A stretch of DNA of 64,000 nt from a virus: positions 62,001 through 126,000 of IMG/VR virus record IMGVR_UViG_3300002835_000029. One strand, given 5' to 3'. The notes under the pieces are model-generated. The model saw nothing but the letters and a program-made list of their open reading frames with translations. It did not search any database and was not told where the DNA came from. Positions within the stretch are counted from its first letter, which is position 1; each line of letters begins with the position of its first letter. A program made the translations under genes and the position numbers. Below, in pieces: positions 38,114 to 45,564 of the stretch.

Positions 38114-39802
38114 CTATTGATATGAAGTGGCATTGTATCCAACTGCTCCGACATACGCATTAGTGCCTATTGTTGGAGAAACTCCGATTGTAACTCGCTC
38201 TACCGCTAATAATTCTAAATAGCCAGTTAATTCCGTTGTCATGCCAGCATGAGCTACAGTCTTAATAAAATCAGTATAGTCACCGTCTATATAAAAGCCT
38301 TGACCAATGGCATTAATTTTAGAATTAGAATCATAAAATATTTCTGCACCATCAAAAATATTGTTGTTTCCTATAGTATATTCAGAATAAGGCTGGTCTA
38401 ATAAAATTAATTGATATGATGATCTAGCTCCCGGCAATTCAACAAGTAAATTAATATTAGCATCGATCATTTCTGGCAATCCATGTAAAAATCTTATAGT
38501 AGGCACTAGGCCGGTGTTAACAATGGTATAGTCGTATGAAGGGGTGAGTGACCAGTTATGACCATGTGTTACTGTCATACTTAATCTTTTAACTCTATTA
38601 TAAGCATTAAATACTAATCTACGACTATAATCATTATAAAAGTTGGAACTAATCTTTCGTACACTTCCTAGATATCTTCTAGTTTTATCATTGATTTTAC
38701 AATAAACCCCATCTTGTAATGATATTTCAGTACCTCTAGATGTATTGTTACTCCACGCAATGCTTTCAAATGAAAGTGTGCTTCCATTTAGATAAGCAAA
38801 AATATCATAGTTTGTGTTAGCATTAACAGAGGTCGCATTCAACGCCAATGTACTAGAGAATTGTTTTTCTTCCCAAGTAGATCCATTGAAAAGAGAGATT
38901 ATATTGCCAAGATATGGATGTAAATATATAGTTGTAGAAACTCCTTCAGCGAGTGGGTCAGTTGTGGATGTTGATATTCTAAACTGAGATAATAGAGTAA
39001 AATTTATTGTATTATAATCACCATACAGACTAGATAAATCTGGTATATCTTCTACTGTTAGTGGTCTAAAATTTGGATAGGCTGGATCACAGGGTGGAGA
39101 ACAACCGCTAGGAGGGCCAGCAAAAAAAGTGCCAGCATTTTGTTTTTTTAACAATATATTTTGATTAACAATACCACTCAACTGTATTACAGAGGCAGAG
39201 TAAGTATCTGTTTGGTTCATTTCAAAATGAGTAAGTTGTAAACCACCAGAATAAGATGACAATCCATTATTACCAGATGGAAAGTATATGCCAGAATTAC
39301 CAACAATAAAGCCAGATGCTTTTATGTTTGAAGCGGAACTTGAACCACCAATATCAATTGATGCTGTAGGATTATTTTTATTTATACCGATACGCCCATT
39401 GCCAGAATCTACTACAAACTTATTGCTGTAAGATAGAGAATTAGAAGAAGTCCAAAATGGTAATCCGCTATTTTGAGGAACCGCAGACAAACCGGATGTA
39501 TTAAATACAGCATTGGTAGCTGGATAATTTACATAAATTTCTTTTAATCCTTCTGGAAAATTTACTAAGTTATTACTATTTGTACTTTTGACAGGAAATC
39601 TTTTAATTTGATTGCTAGAAGATATGTAAAGCCCAGAGCCTATTTCATAATTAGTACCGTCAGTTATAGCATAAAATAATTCATCATTGTTAGAATATAC
39701 AGATGAGAATGTAGAAAAACCCTTAACAGCACCGCCAAGAGCGATGTTGTTAGTACCTATAGTGTAGGATATTTCTTTTATTCTATCGTATATATTTATC
39801 AT
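38114..39802 (-). CDS. Tail fibre protein
   Basis: 562 residues. The first about 100 residues match a widespread fibre N-terminal domain: RIKEISYTIGTNNIALGGAV, FSTFSSVYSNNDELFYAITD, NYEIGSGLY, VNFPEGLKEIYVNYPA. Residues 130-240 are a shaft with GIYFPSGNNGL and an AGPPSGCSPPC turn leading to FRPLTVEDIPDLSS, a common shaft-to-head junction. Residues about 275-380 (YLHPYLGNIISLFNGSTWEE ... YLGSVRK) form a domain seen in many fibre heads, and the C terminus (SLTPSYDYTIVNTG ... TIGTNAYVGAVGYN) is beta. It shares TAATG with the preceding gene and lies next to a DUF4376-like assembly gene. Receptor binding is the likely role. Confidence 0.75.
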   Translation of the reverse strand: MINIYDRIKEISYTIGTNNIALGGAVKGFSTFSSVYSNNDELFYAITDGTNYEIGSGLYISSSNQIKRFPVKSTNSNNLVNFPEGLKEIYVNYPATNAVFNTSGLSAVPQNSGLPFWTSSNSLSYSNKFVVDSGNGRIGINKNNPTASIDIGGSSSASNIKASGFIVGNSGIYFPSGNNGLSSYSGGLQLTHFEMNQTDTYSASVIQLSGIVNQNILLKKQNAGTFFAGPPSGCSPPCDPAYPNFRPLTVEDIPDLSSLYGDYNTINFTLLSQFRISTSTTDPLAEGVSTTIYLHPYLGNIISLFNGSTWEEKQFSSTLALNATSVNANTNYDIFAYLNGSTLSFESIAWSNNTSRGTEISLQDGVYCKINDKTRRYLGSVRKISSNFYNDYSRRLVFNAYNRVKRLSMTVTHGHNWSLTPSYDYTIVNTGLVPTIRFLHGLPEMIDANINLLVELPGARSSYQLILLDQPYSEYTIGNNNIFDGAEIFYDSNSKINAIGQGFYIDGDYTDFIKTVAHAGMTTELTGYLELLAVERVTIGVSPTIGTNAYVGAVGYNATSYQ

Positions 39803-40728
39803 TATAGTACTGTTACTGTAACTGGCGGATTGCCGGAACCAAGCGGCTCTGTACCATAGATAACTAAGTCATTTACCTTGGCATTGCAGAACTGACCACC
39901 ATCATCCATAACATAAAATGTAATTGACTGAGTTCCATCTGCTCTAGTTAGTCTCTTAGATAAGCCTACAGTATTTTTCTGGAAGAATGCATTATCATTA
40001 GTACTACTGGCATTGCTGTTACCGACAGCAACATAATTATTATCCTTTAAAACACCAGAGTGAATAATAACAAGAAAGTGTCCAGCACTCTCTTTTATTA
40101 ATCCAGAAACATTATAAGCATCATTAACAACTGGTATTGCTCCGCTTGCATCAAAATTTATCCAAGCTTTGGCAACACCTCTAGCAGAATTAAGAACTGA
40201 TTTATCTTTTAGGAAAGTAAATTGTGTGCCACTTCCAACATTAATTGTTTCTTTAGTGGGATCTGTAGAATAGGCAAACTGTAAGCCTTTACCATTAGTA
40301 GATTGAATAATAGAATTACCGCTAGAATTTATCCAATTATTTCCAATTCCTAGATTGCCTCTCAATGCTCTTATGCCACTAACTGGAATATATTGAAAAT
40401 GTGGATCTCCAATGTCTCTACCAATTAAATCATTGTGGCTTATGGACTGAGGGCCGGGATATGGAACAAGTTGTAAACCACCCGGAAATTTAACACCAGA
40501 CTCAACAATTAATTGTCCGGTATTATCATTACCGTCTGTTTTCTTTATTGTTACGTTCTTTACAAATGGAGTTTGAGTCAAATCTCCACTTGCTACTATA
40601 GAAACAATAGAATCAACTGTGTCAATAATACTGTTTCTCACATCGGCGGCAGATATTTGTCCAGCATTGTTGTCTGGAATTGCGAGATTTATACGACTAA
40701 CTAATTCACCACTATTTCTAACTGGCAT
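39802..40728 (-). CDS. Fibre/adhesin protein with the shared N-terminal docking module
   Basis: 308 residues. The N-terminal 40 residues (LVSRINLAIPDNNAGQISAADVRNSIIDTVDSI) match the start of the 1098-residue fibre at 48234-51530 (LVNNINSDISDQSYGQISPYDIRHNLLDIIDSV), so both probably plug into the same virion site through this helix pair. A short Gly/Ser shaft follows with HNDLIGRDIGDPHFQYIPV, and a C-terminal beta domain (about 180-305) with GVAKAWINFDASGAIPVVND and SITFYVMDDGGQFCNAKVND, a fold pattern frequent in phage fibre tips. Strong GGAGG RBS. Role: minor fibre or adhesin. Confidence 0.7.
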   Translation of the reverse strand: MPVRNSGELVSRINLAIPDNNAGQISAADVRNSIIDTVDSIVSIVASGDLTQTPFVKNVTIKKTDGNDNTGQLIVESGVKFPGGLQLVPYPGPQSISHNDLIGRDIGDPHFQYIPVSGIRALRGNLGIGNNWINSSGNSIIQSTNGKGLQFAYSTDPTKETINVGSGTQFTFLKDKSVLNSARGVAKAWINFDASGAIPVVNDAYNVSGLIKESAGHFLVIIHSGVLKDNNYVAVGNSNASSTNDNAFFQKNTVGLSKRLTRADGTQSITFYVMDDGGQFCNAKVNDLVIYGTEPLGSGNPPVTVTVL

Positions 40729-40740
40729 TGTAATCCTCCA

Positions 40741-41262
40741 TTAATATCTAAAATAGCCGCCTCTAGAGTCATAATCACCGTGGGTTCTAACAACGTAGTC
40801 ACTAGCTGGACTATAGGGACCAAGAATAGCATGTCCAACTATGCTACCACCAGCACGGTAATCTAGTAGTAGTTTAGCATATTTATCAGAGAGATCTCTG
40901 TATAGAACTGACAGGGTAGAGGCTACTCCCCTTAAGTCTATAGCAGAGGGTCCGTCTTTGATAGAGATTGCATTTGAAGCTTCGGTCTTTAACTCACTTC
41001 CGACTATAATACAGGCTGTTTTTAAAGCAGTTAAATTAATAAATGCGTTATCTTTTATATCACCAATAGTGGGATCTGGAGATAGTTGACCATTAGCAAT
41101 GTCTATAGAATAGGAATTAGGAAAATCTGTTTCTATAGTTAGCATTTGTGCGCTAACAAGAACGGATGTTTCTATCCTGTCATCAGAATATTTGTAATTA
41201 GATGGTTCTAGGTCATTGATTAAATGCCTGACCATTAACGGTATCTGGCTTCTCCAAGACAT
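40741..41262 (-). CDS. Putative head-tail connector (adaptor-like) protein
   Basis: 173 residues, mainly helical: MVRHLINDLEPSNYKYSDDRIETSVLVSAQML, then DNAFINLTALKTACIIVGSEL, and a C-terminal helix YRDLSDKYAKLLLDYRAGG followed by an extended Gly/Tyr-rich tail (GPYSPASDYVVRTHGDYDSR). A compact helical bundle with an ordered first helix plus a long C-terminal arm is the gp6/HK97-type adaptor layout. It has its own candidate promoter (41299-41308) 46 nt upstream and begins the connector block. Family call by pattern only. Confidence 0.55.
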   Translation of the reverse strand: MSWRSQIPLMVRHLINDLEPSNYKYSDDRIETSVLVSAQMLTIETDFPNSYSIDIANGQLSPDPTIGDIKDNAFINLTALKTACIIVGSELKTEASNAISIKDGPSAIDLRGVASTLSVLYRDLSDKYAKLLLDYRAGGSIVGHAILGPYSPASDYVVRTHGDYDSRGGYFRY

Positions 41263-41298
41263 AAAAAGTCCCCGTTTTTGTTTTTAGGCTTCTCTATG

Positions 41299-41308
41299 TA
41301 ATATACAC
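41299..41308 (-). promoter_or_regulatory. Candidate late promoter motif, site 3 (GTGTATATTA)
   Basis: GTGTATATTA preceded by TTTTA on the minus strand, 46 nt upstream of the connector-like gene, in a 51-base gap. The ten-base core is identical to sites 1 and 5. Confidence 0.5.
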
Positions 41309-41313
41309 TAAAA

Positions 41314-41913
41314 CTAGATAGTATCTAGATCTTCGTCATTATCTGGGACCGGCTCATTTGCTAGTAATTTGCGAGACTTTTTAATGGCTCGACCCACTAA
41401 TAACTTACCTAAAGCATCCATAAATGGAAGACCCCTTCTACTAGCTTCTTCACGAAGCCATCCAACAATAGTGTCTATATTTTGCTCACACCAATCATTG
41501 TTCTTTTCATTCATTTCTAGGGCATGGGCCTTACATGAACAACTATCAGTCATCTGAATTCCAACACTTTTAATCATTTTAGACAAAATAGTGCCGGGGT
41601 GATTGGGGTACTCTTCCAGAGTTTTTGCGTACAAAGATCGTATGTATGAAGCCGGGTTATCTCCAAGCAAAGTCAATATTTTTTGCTCCGCTTGAGATTT
41701 AGTCCAATCGCCTATTAAGTCATAATCTGAACCGCTCCATATAGTTATATTTACCGGTAGAGATATGATTTGTGCAGAAATTCTTTTATAAAGTGGATTA
41801 TCAGTAAAAACAAAATTTAGTTCATTTAAATGAACTTCTGGGGGATGAATCACCCTGCCAGAATTGTCTGAGTATGGGGGTGGTTGTATAGTAATTGTAT
41901 TTGGTAGTATCAT
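41314..41913 (-). CDS. Cys-motif hypothetical protein
   Basis: 199 residues. The conserved-looking part is residues 100-185: PGTILSKMIKSVGIQMTDSC, then CSCKAHALEMNEKNNDWC, EQNIDTIVGWLREEASRRG and a basic C-terminal helix (LLVGRAIKKSRKL). The CxC...Cx(15)C spacing and the WC..N...I..WL..EA..R pattern occur in small hypothetical proteins of phages and some bacteria as I remember them; a zinc site is plausible. The N-terminal 90 residues are a beta-rich segment with INITIWSGSDYDLIGDWT-like sequence. RBS AAAGGA. Function unknown; its place between the adhesin island and the connector genes is odd for an enzyme. Confidence 0.6.
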   Translation of the reverse strand: MILPNTITIQPPPYSDNSGRVIHPPEVHLNELNFVFTDNPLYKRISAQIISLPVNITIWSGSDYDLIGDWTKSQAEQKILTLLGDNPASYIRSLYAKTLEEYPNHPGTILSKMIKSVGIQMTDSCSCKAHALEMNEKNNDWCEQNIDTIVGWLREEASRRGLPFMDALGKLLVGRAIKKSRKLLANEPVPDNDEDLDTI

Positions 41914-41934
41914 GTTTAGTCCTTTCCTAATTTA

Positions 41935-44900
41935 TTATTGATCTTCATCTGAGGGATAAATAAATACATCTAAGTTATTACCATTTGCTTGTAAATATAT
42001 ATCTATATTTATGGGATCTGGGTAAGTAGAGCCATATTGAAAATTATTTTGTATTGTTTGAGATATTGCATTTATGACTCTATTATCTGTACTACTATTA
42101 GAAGAATTAACACTATATACTAAAACTTTAGATGTTTCTGATATTGGTGGAATAGATATTCTATTTAAAGAAAATCGATAGTATTGATAGCCAGCATTAG
42201 AATTAAATATTGCATATACATTGATATTGTCATAAATAGTGTCGCTATCAACATTACCGTTGCAATCAACAAAGTTACTAATTGTACACCCGCATAATGG
42301 GTTATCACTAAATACTGCTGAAGAGTATGTAGCATCTGGAAGACTTACATAACTTGAACAATTATTGGGTCGGCAAGAATATACAAACTCTACATCTGCT
42401 AGCATTGGTATCTTTGGTTCATAAAACGGAGCTTCTGGATATGTTGGATCTGTATAGTATCCTTCATATCCTATAAATATGTCAGGACCGATAAATCTAG
42501 ATACATTATTCCATCCCAACCCTAGAGCAGAAACCCTATAACCAAAACCAAACTCTGGTATGCCACTACAGACTTCATCACCAATAAGTTCTATATCATT
42601 TCCGGCAGTATTTATATAGCCATAATTTTTATCATTTCCATAAATTCCATGTGATACTCTATCTACAACAACCCAATCTTGATATGGTTTTCTATAGCGT
42701 ATGGGTAGTGTGAATCCAACAGCAGCCCTATGTCCAGTTCCAACTACGCTATCATTTACTGGAGATAGGTGAAGTGTCATAAGAAATTTGGCGGGAAAAG
42801 CATATGTCGAAGAAAGATTTGATCCATCAGCATAGAAGTATTCTCTATATTTACTATCACCAAGCGTAAATTCTTGAAAACTTATAGTATATGGATTTGT
42901 AGTACTATCCGTAGTATTTAATCTCCAATCTAGATTACTACCAAATTTATCAAATACGTATACACCGCTAAATACTGGGTCGTTAGGTATTGTAATTTTT
43001 ATTCTATTGGAAAGATTGACGGGCTGATAGTCACTATCGTAAGGGCATATTTTTCCAGATGCTGATGGGGGTGCATAATTGATTACATTTGGATATATAT
43101 ATGGATTATGAGGAACATCAACAGAATTTGTTCTTGAAAGATTGTATGGTGGATAATAAGTTTTACCGCAATCACTACTTGAGTTTGAAAAATAATTATT
43201 ACTAGGATTGTCCCAACAGCATAGAAATGGATCTTGAGAAGAACACTTTAAATAAAGTACTCCAGAATTAGTATTGTCAGTAGATAATTTATTTGTCCAT
43301 GAAGACAGTGTGCTTTCGCTTATACCGGGAAGCACATTCCCAACCACTTTGGATATTGTATAGTAATTTGGTTTAGTAATATTTCCAAAATAGCCATCAC
43401 TTGGTGGTAATTTTAAACCATAAACATCGCTTTGCGTCTTTAATAATAATGCTGCCGCGATACTATCAGTGGGTTTGAACAGAGATATATCATAATTTTG
43501 ACTATTTATTTGGGGTGCGATAAAATTGTTTGGAATTTCAAATATGCCTCCAGAAACTTTGATTAAATATTGATAATTAACTTGTTCTTGACCCACTGGT
43601 AGTGTTAATACTTGAGGGGAGCTAAACATAGTGATATGTAGGGGATGGTTTGTATCGCCTCTTAATATTGGTCTTAAACTAACTTGCCACTTACCAGTAG
43701 TTGTATCATAATATCTATTTCCTACATTACTGCACGGCTGCAATATTGTACTATTTACATAGTTTATATTATCAAGATAGTTTGTTCCACCAAGATATAT
43801 ATCAAATAATAATGCTCCACTTGAAGTAGTAAACTCTACGGCGTTGGTAAATGGATACTTTCCAACTAAATAGTTATCTGTGCATGTAGATGGATCTACG
43901 GTAGTAGTAGTGCTAGTTGAGGTTGAAGTACTAGTAGAGGTACTTGTACTGGTAGAAGTTGAAGTCGAAGTGCTAGTTGTGGTTGTAGTGGGACATACAT
44001 AGTCGCTAGTTCTAGCACTCCCATCTCCAGTAGAATTTGCTGTTACACAAGTTGGAGCAATATCGCTCTGAGTGGCGTAAGAATAATATCCGGGGGAATT
44101 AACTCCTCCTTTTATCGGGCTGTAGTATGCCGCCTTATACCATTCATTTTCTGTGGGAATATGGTATTTGGCGTTTATATTTTTTGCTACAGAATCTCCG
44201 TTAACTCTCCCGTTAAGGGGATATGCTCCATTTTCTGTTGTGGTACTATCTTGAGGTCCAGATAACTTACCATTATGAAGCCAATTGCAATATCTTGCAC
44301 AATTAAACCATGTAACATGAACAGCAGGCTTATTGCCCATATCAGTTTTAAAACTATACCTCCAACTACCAGCAATACCATTTCTATATATACCACCTCT
44401 AGGATCATCTGACATATCTGAGTTGTAGATATCATAAGTATCATTAGTGCCTACAGCATTCAAAAACTCAACATATTCACAATTGGTTACAGTATATTTT
44501 CCTATACTATAAATATAGTTTACAGCTCCATAACCTGTAATATCATTATTATTATCAGTATTTGCTATAGTAACAAAATTAGGTAAATTTAAAGGGTTAG
44601 GAGTAGAGAAGGAGCTTGCAATGCGAAAACCGATGTCGCTTTGCTTGAAATAAGGATCGTCCACGTTCCTACTGGATGATGTCAAGTAGAACGCATTAAG
44701 ATTCCAGCTGCCGCCGCGAAGATAAATATTAATATTTCCGTAACGACCTGTCGTATTACCAAGTGTATCGGTCCACTGCCACACATTACCACCTTGGTCG
44801 AATGTACCATAATAACTAGAACGACCATTACTTCCAACAGTAGTAACATTACCATTAAGAATATTCCAATCAGCACAACTATTAAAATTTGCAGAATTTA

Positions 44901-45564
44901 AATTGGGTACAGCAGTGGTGCTAGTCGAGGTGCTAGTACTAGTAGAAGTAGAAGTGCTAGTCGAGGTACTGGTGCTAGTCGAGGTACTGGTGCTAGTCGA
45001 GGTACTGGTGCTAGTGGATGTACTGGTGCTAGTGGATGTGCTGGTGCTAGTAGTAGTTGGTACTGGAGTAGGAAATACAAGTCCTCGCTCAGTTATACAT
45101 GGAACAGTAATAGTGTTAATTGATGGATTTAAAGTTATTATTGGATTTGAACAACATTCTGGAGTTTCAATGTTGCACAAACTTTTAACAGATACTGCAA
45201 ACTTTTTATCAGATCCAGATGTAATTAATACTGGTATGAATATAACATTTTCATTTAATGATGCAATATTTATAAATCCAAAATTTTCATTTGTAATATA
45301 ATCATATATAGAAAGTTGTACATTATCTTGAATGAGTGGTAATGATCCATCACCCCAATATATCTCAAATCCAATAATATTGTTACTAAAGTTTTGCTTT
45401 TTAGAGGTGGTTACAAATCTCTTTCCATTATTTACTACACAATCAATACTATGAACTAACTCTAAGTCCGTAAAGCCGCTGTTATGCAAAGCTCTTAGTC
45501 CAAATCCATTTTTATTGTATTTGGTTCCAACCGGAATAGATATTGATCCGCATATACAGCTCAT
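41935..45564 (-). CDS. Virion surface protein with a circularly permuted FGE-sulfatase/C-type-lectin-like domain between Thr-Ser linkers
   Basis: 1209 residues. Order: a Cys-containing N-terminal domain (1-160), a long Thr-Ser repeat (about 167-217), then the C-terminal half of an FGE-type domain (about 220-318: NGNVTTVGSNGRSSYYGTFD, GGNVWQW, RGGSWN, IGFRIAS), then its N-terminal half (about 325-520: GYGAVNYIYSIGKYTVTNCE, YVEFLNAVG, GNKPAVHVTWFNCARYCNWL, IPTENEWYKAAYY), a second Thr-Ser repeat (about 525-555), and about 650 further residues of beta-rich sequence. In ordinary FGE proteins the N half comes first. The residues that make formylglycine are not needed in this fold for ligand binding, so a lectin-like adhesin is the best reading. 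Coupled by ATGA to the nucleotidyltransferase fusion upstream. Confidence 0.72.
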   Translation of the reverse strand: MSCICGSISIPVGTKYNKNGFGLRALHNSGFTDLELVHSIDCVVNNGKRFVTTSKKQNFSNNIIGFEIYWGDGSLPLIQDNVQLSIYDYITNENFGFINIASLNENVIFIPVLITSGSDKKFAVSVKSLCNIETPECCSNPIITLNPSINTITVPCITERGLVFPTPVPTTTSTSTSTSTSTSTSTSTSTSTSTSTSTSTSTSTSTSTSTSTSTSTTAVPNLNSANFNSCADWNILNGNVTTVGSNGRSSYYGTFDQGGNVWQWTDTLGNTTGRYGNINIYLRGGSWNLNAFYLTSSSRNVDDPYFKQSDIGFRIASSFSTPNPLNLPNFVTIANTDNNNDITGYGAVNYIYSIGKYTVTNCEYVEFLNAVGTNDTYDIYNSDMSDDPRGGIYRNGIAGSWRYSFKTDMGNKPAVHVTWFNCARYCNWLHNGKLSGPQDSTTTENGAYPLNGRVNGDSVAKNINAKYHIPTENEWYKAAYYSPIKGGVNSPGYYSYATQSDIAPTCVTANSTGDGSARTSDYVCPTTTTTSTSTSTSTSTSTSTSTSTSTSTTTTVDPSTCTDNYLVGKYPFTNAVEFTTSSGALLFDIYLGGTNYLDNINYVNSTILQPCSNVGNRYYDTTTGKWQVSLRPILRGDTNHPLHITMFSSPQVLTLPVGQEQVNYQYLIKVSGGIFEIPNNFIAPQINSQNYDISLFKPTDSIAAALLLKTQSDVYGLKLPPSDGYFGNITKPNYYTISKVVGNVLPGISESTLSSWTNKLSTDNTNSGVLYLKCSSQDPFLCCWDNPSNNYFSNSSSDCGKTYYPPYNLSRTNSVDVPHNPYIYPNVINYAPPSASGKICPYDSDYQPVNLSNRIKITIPNDPVFSGVYVFDKFGSNLDWRLNTTDSTTNPYTISFQEFTLGDSKYREYFYADGSNLSSTYAFPAKFLMTLHLSPVNDSVVGTGHRAAVGFTLPIRYRKPYQDWVVVDRVSHGIYGNDKNYGYINTAGNDIELIGDEVCSGIPEFGFGYRVSALGLGWNNVSRFIGPDIFIGYEGYYTDPTYPEAPFYEPKIPMLADVEFVYSCRPNNCSSYVSLPDATYSSAVFSDNPLCGCTISNFVDCNGNVDSDTIYDNINVYAIFNSNAGYQYYRFSLNRISIPPISETSKVLVYSVNSSNSSTDNRVINAISQTIQNNFQYGSTYPDPINIDIYLQANGNNLDVFIYPSDEDQ
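43901..43991 (-). repeat. Second Thr-Ser coding repeat
   Basis: About 90 bases of alternating ACT/AGT-type codons on the minus strand encode a Thr-Ser repeat plus Thr runs directly after the second (N-terminal-type) FGE half. It mirrors the longer Thr-Ser repeat at 44913-45057, so the permuted domain is framed by two similar low-complexity tracts. Confidence 0.85.
44590..44820 (-). other. C-terminal FGE half resembling a DGR variable region, GC-enriched
   Basis: Encodes GGNVWQW..., RGGSWNLNAFYLTSSSRN and IGFRIAS, the segment that in retroelement-diversified C-type-lectin proteins is the variable region, ending in the IGFR element. By counting 60-base rows, GC is about 43% here against 25-35% in adjoining rows. 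No template repeat or reverse transcriptase is visible in this window, so diversification is unproven. Confidence 0.4.
44913..45057 (-). repeat. First Thr-Ser coding repeat with 18-nt period
   Basis: Encodes about 25 Thr-Ser pairs. At DNA level an 18-base unit (TAGCACCAGTACCTCGAC on the minus strand, i.e. GTCGAGGTACTGGTGCTA read on plus) occurs three times in a row, with related variants on either side. A flexible, probably glycan-bearing or extended linker at protein level, and a substrate for unequal recombination at DNA level. Confidence 0.9.

Noticed and set aside
43901-45057. Could the Thr-Ser tracts be a CRISPR array?
   Set aside because: Units are adjacent with no unique spacers, and they code a continuous protein.
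44903-45301. Rightward open frame over the first Thr-Ser tract.
   Set aside because: Same cause: an 18-bp repeat read on the other strand gives Val/Leu repeats without any domain.
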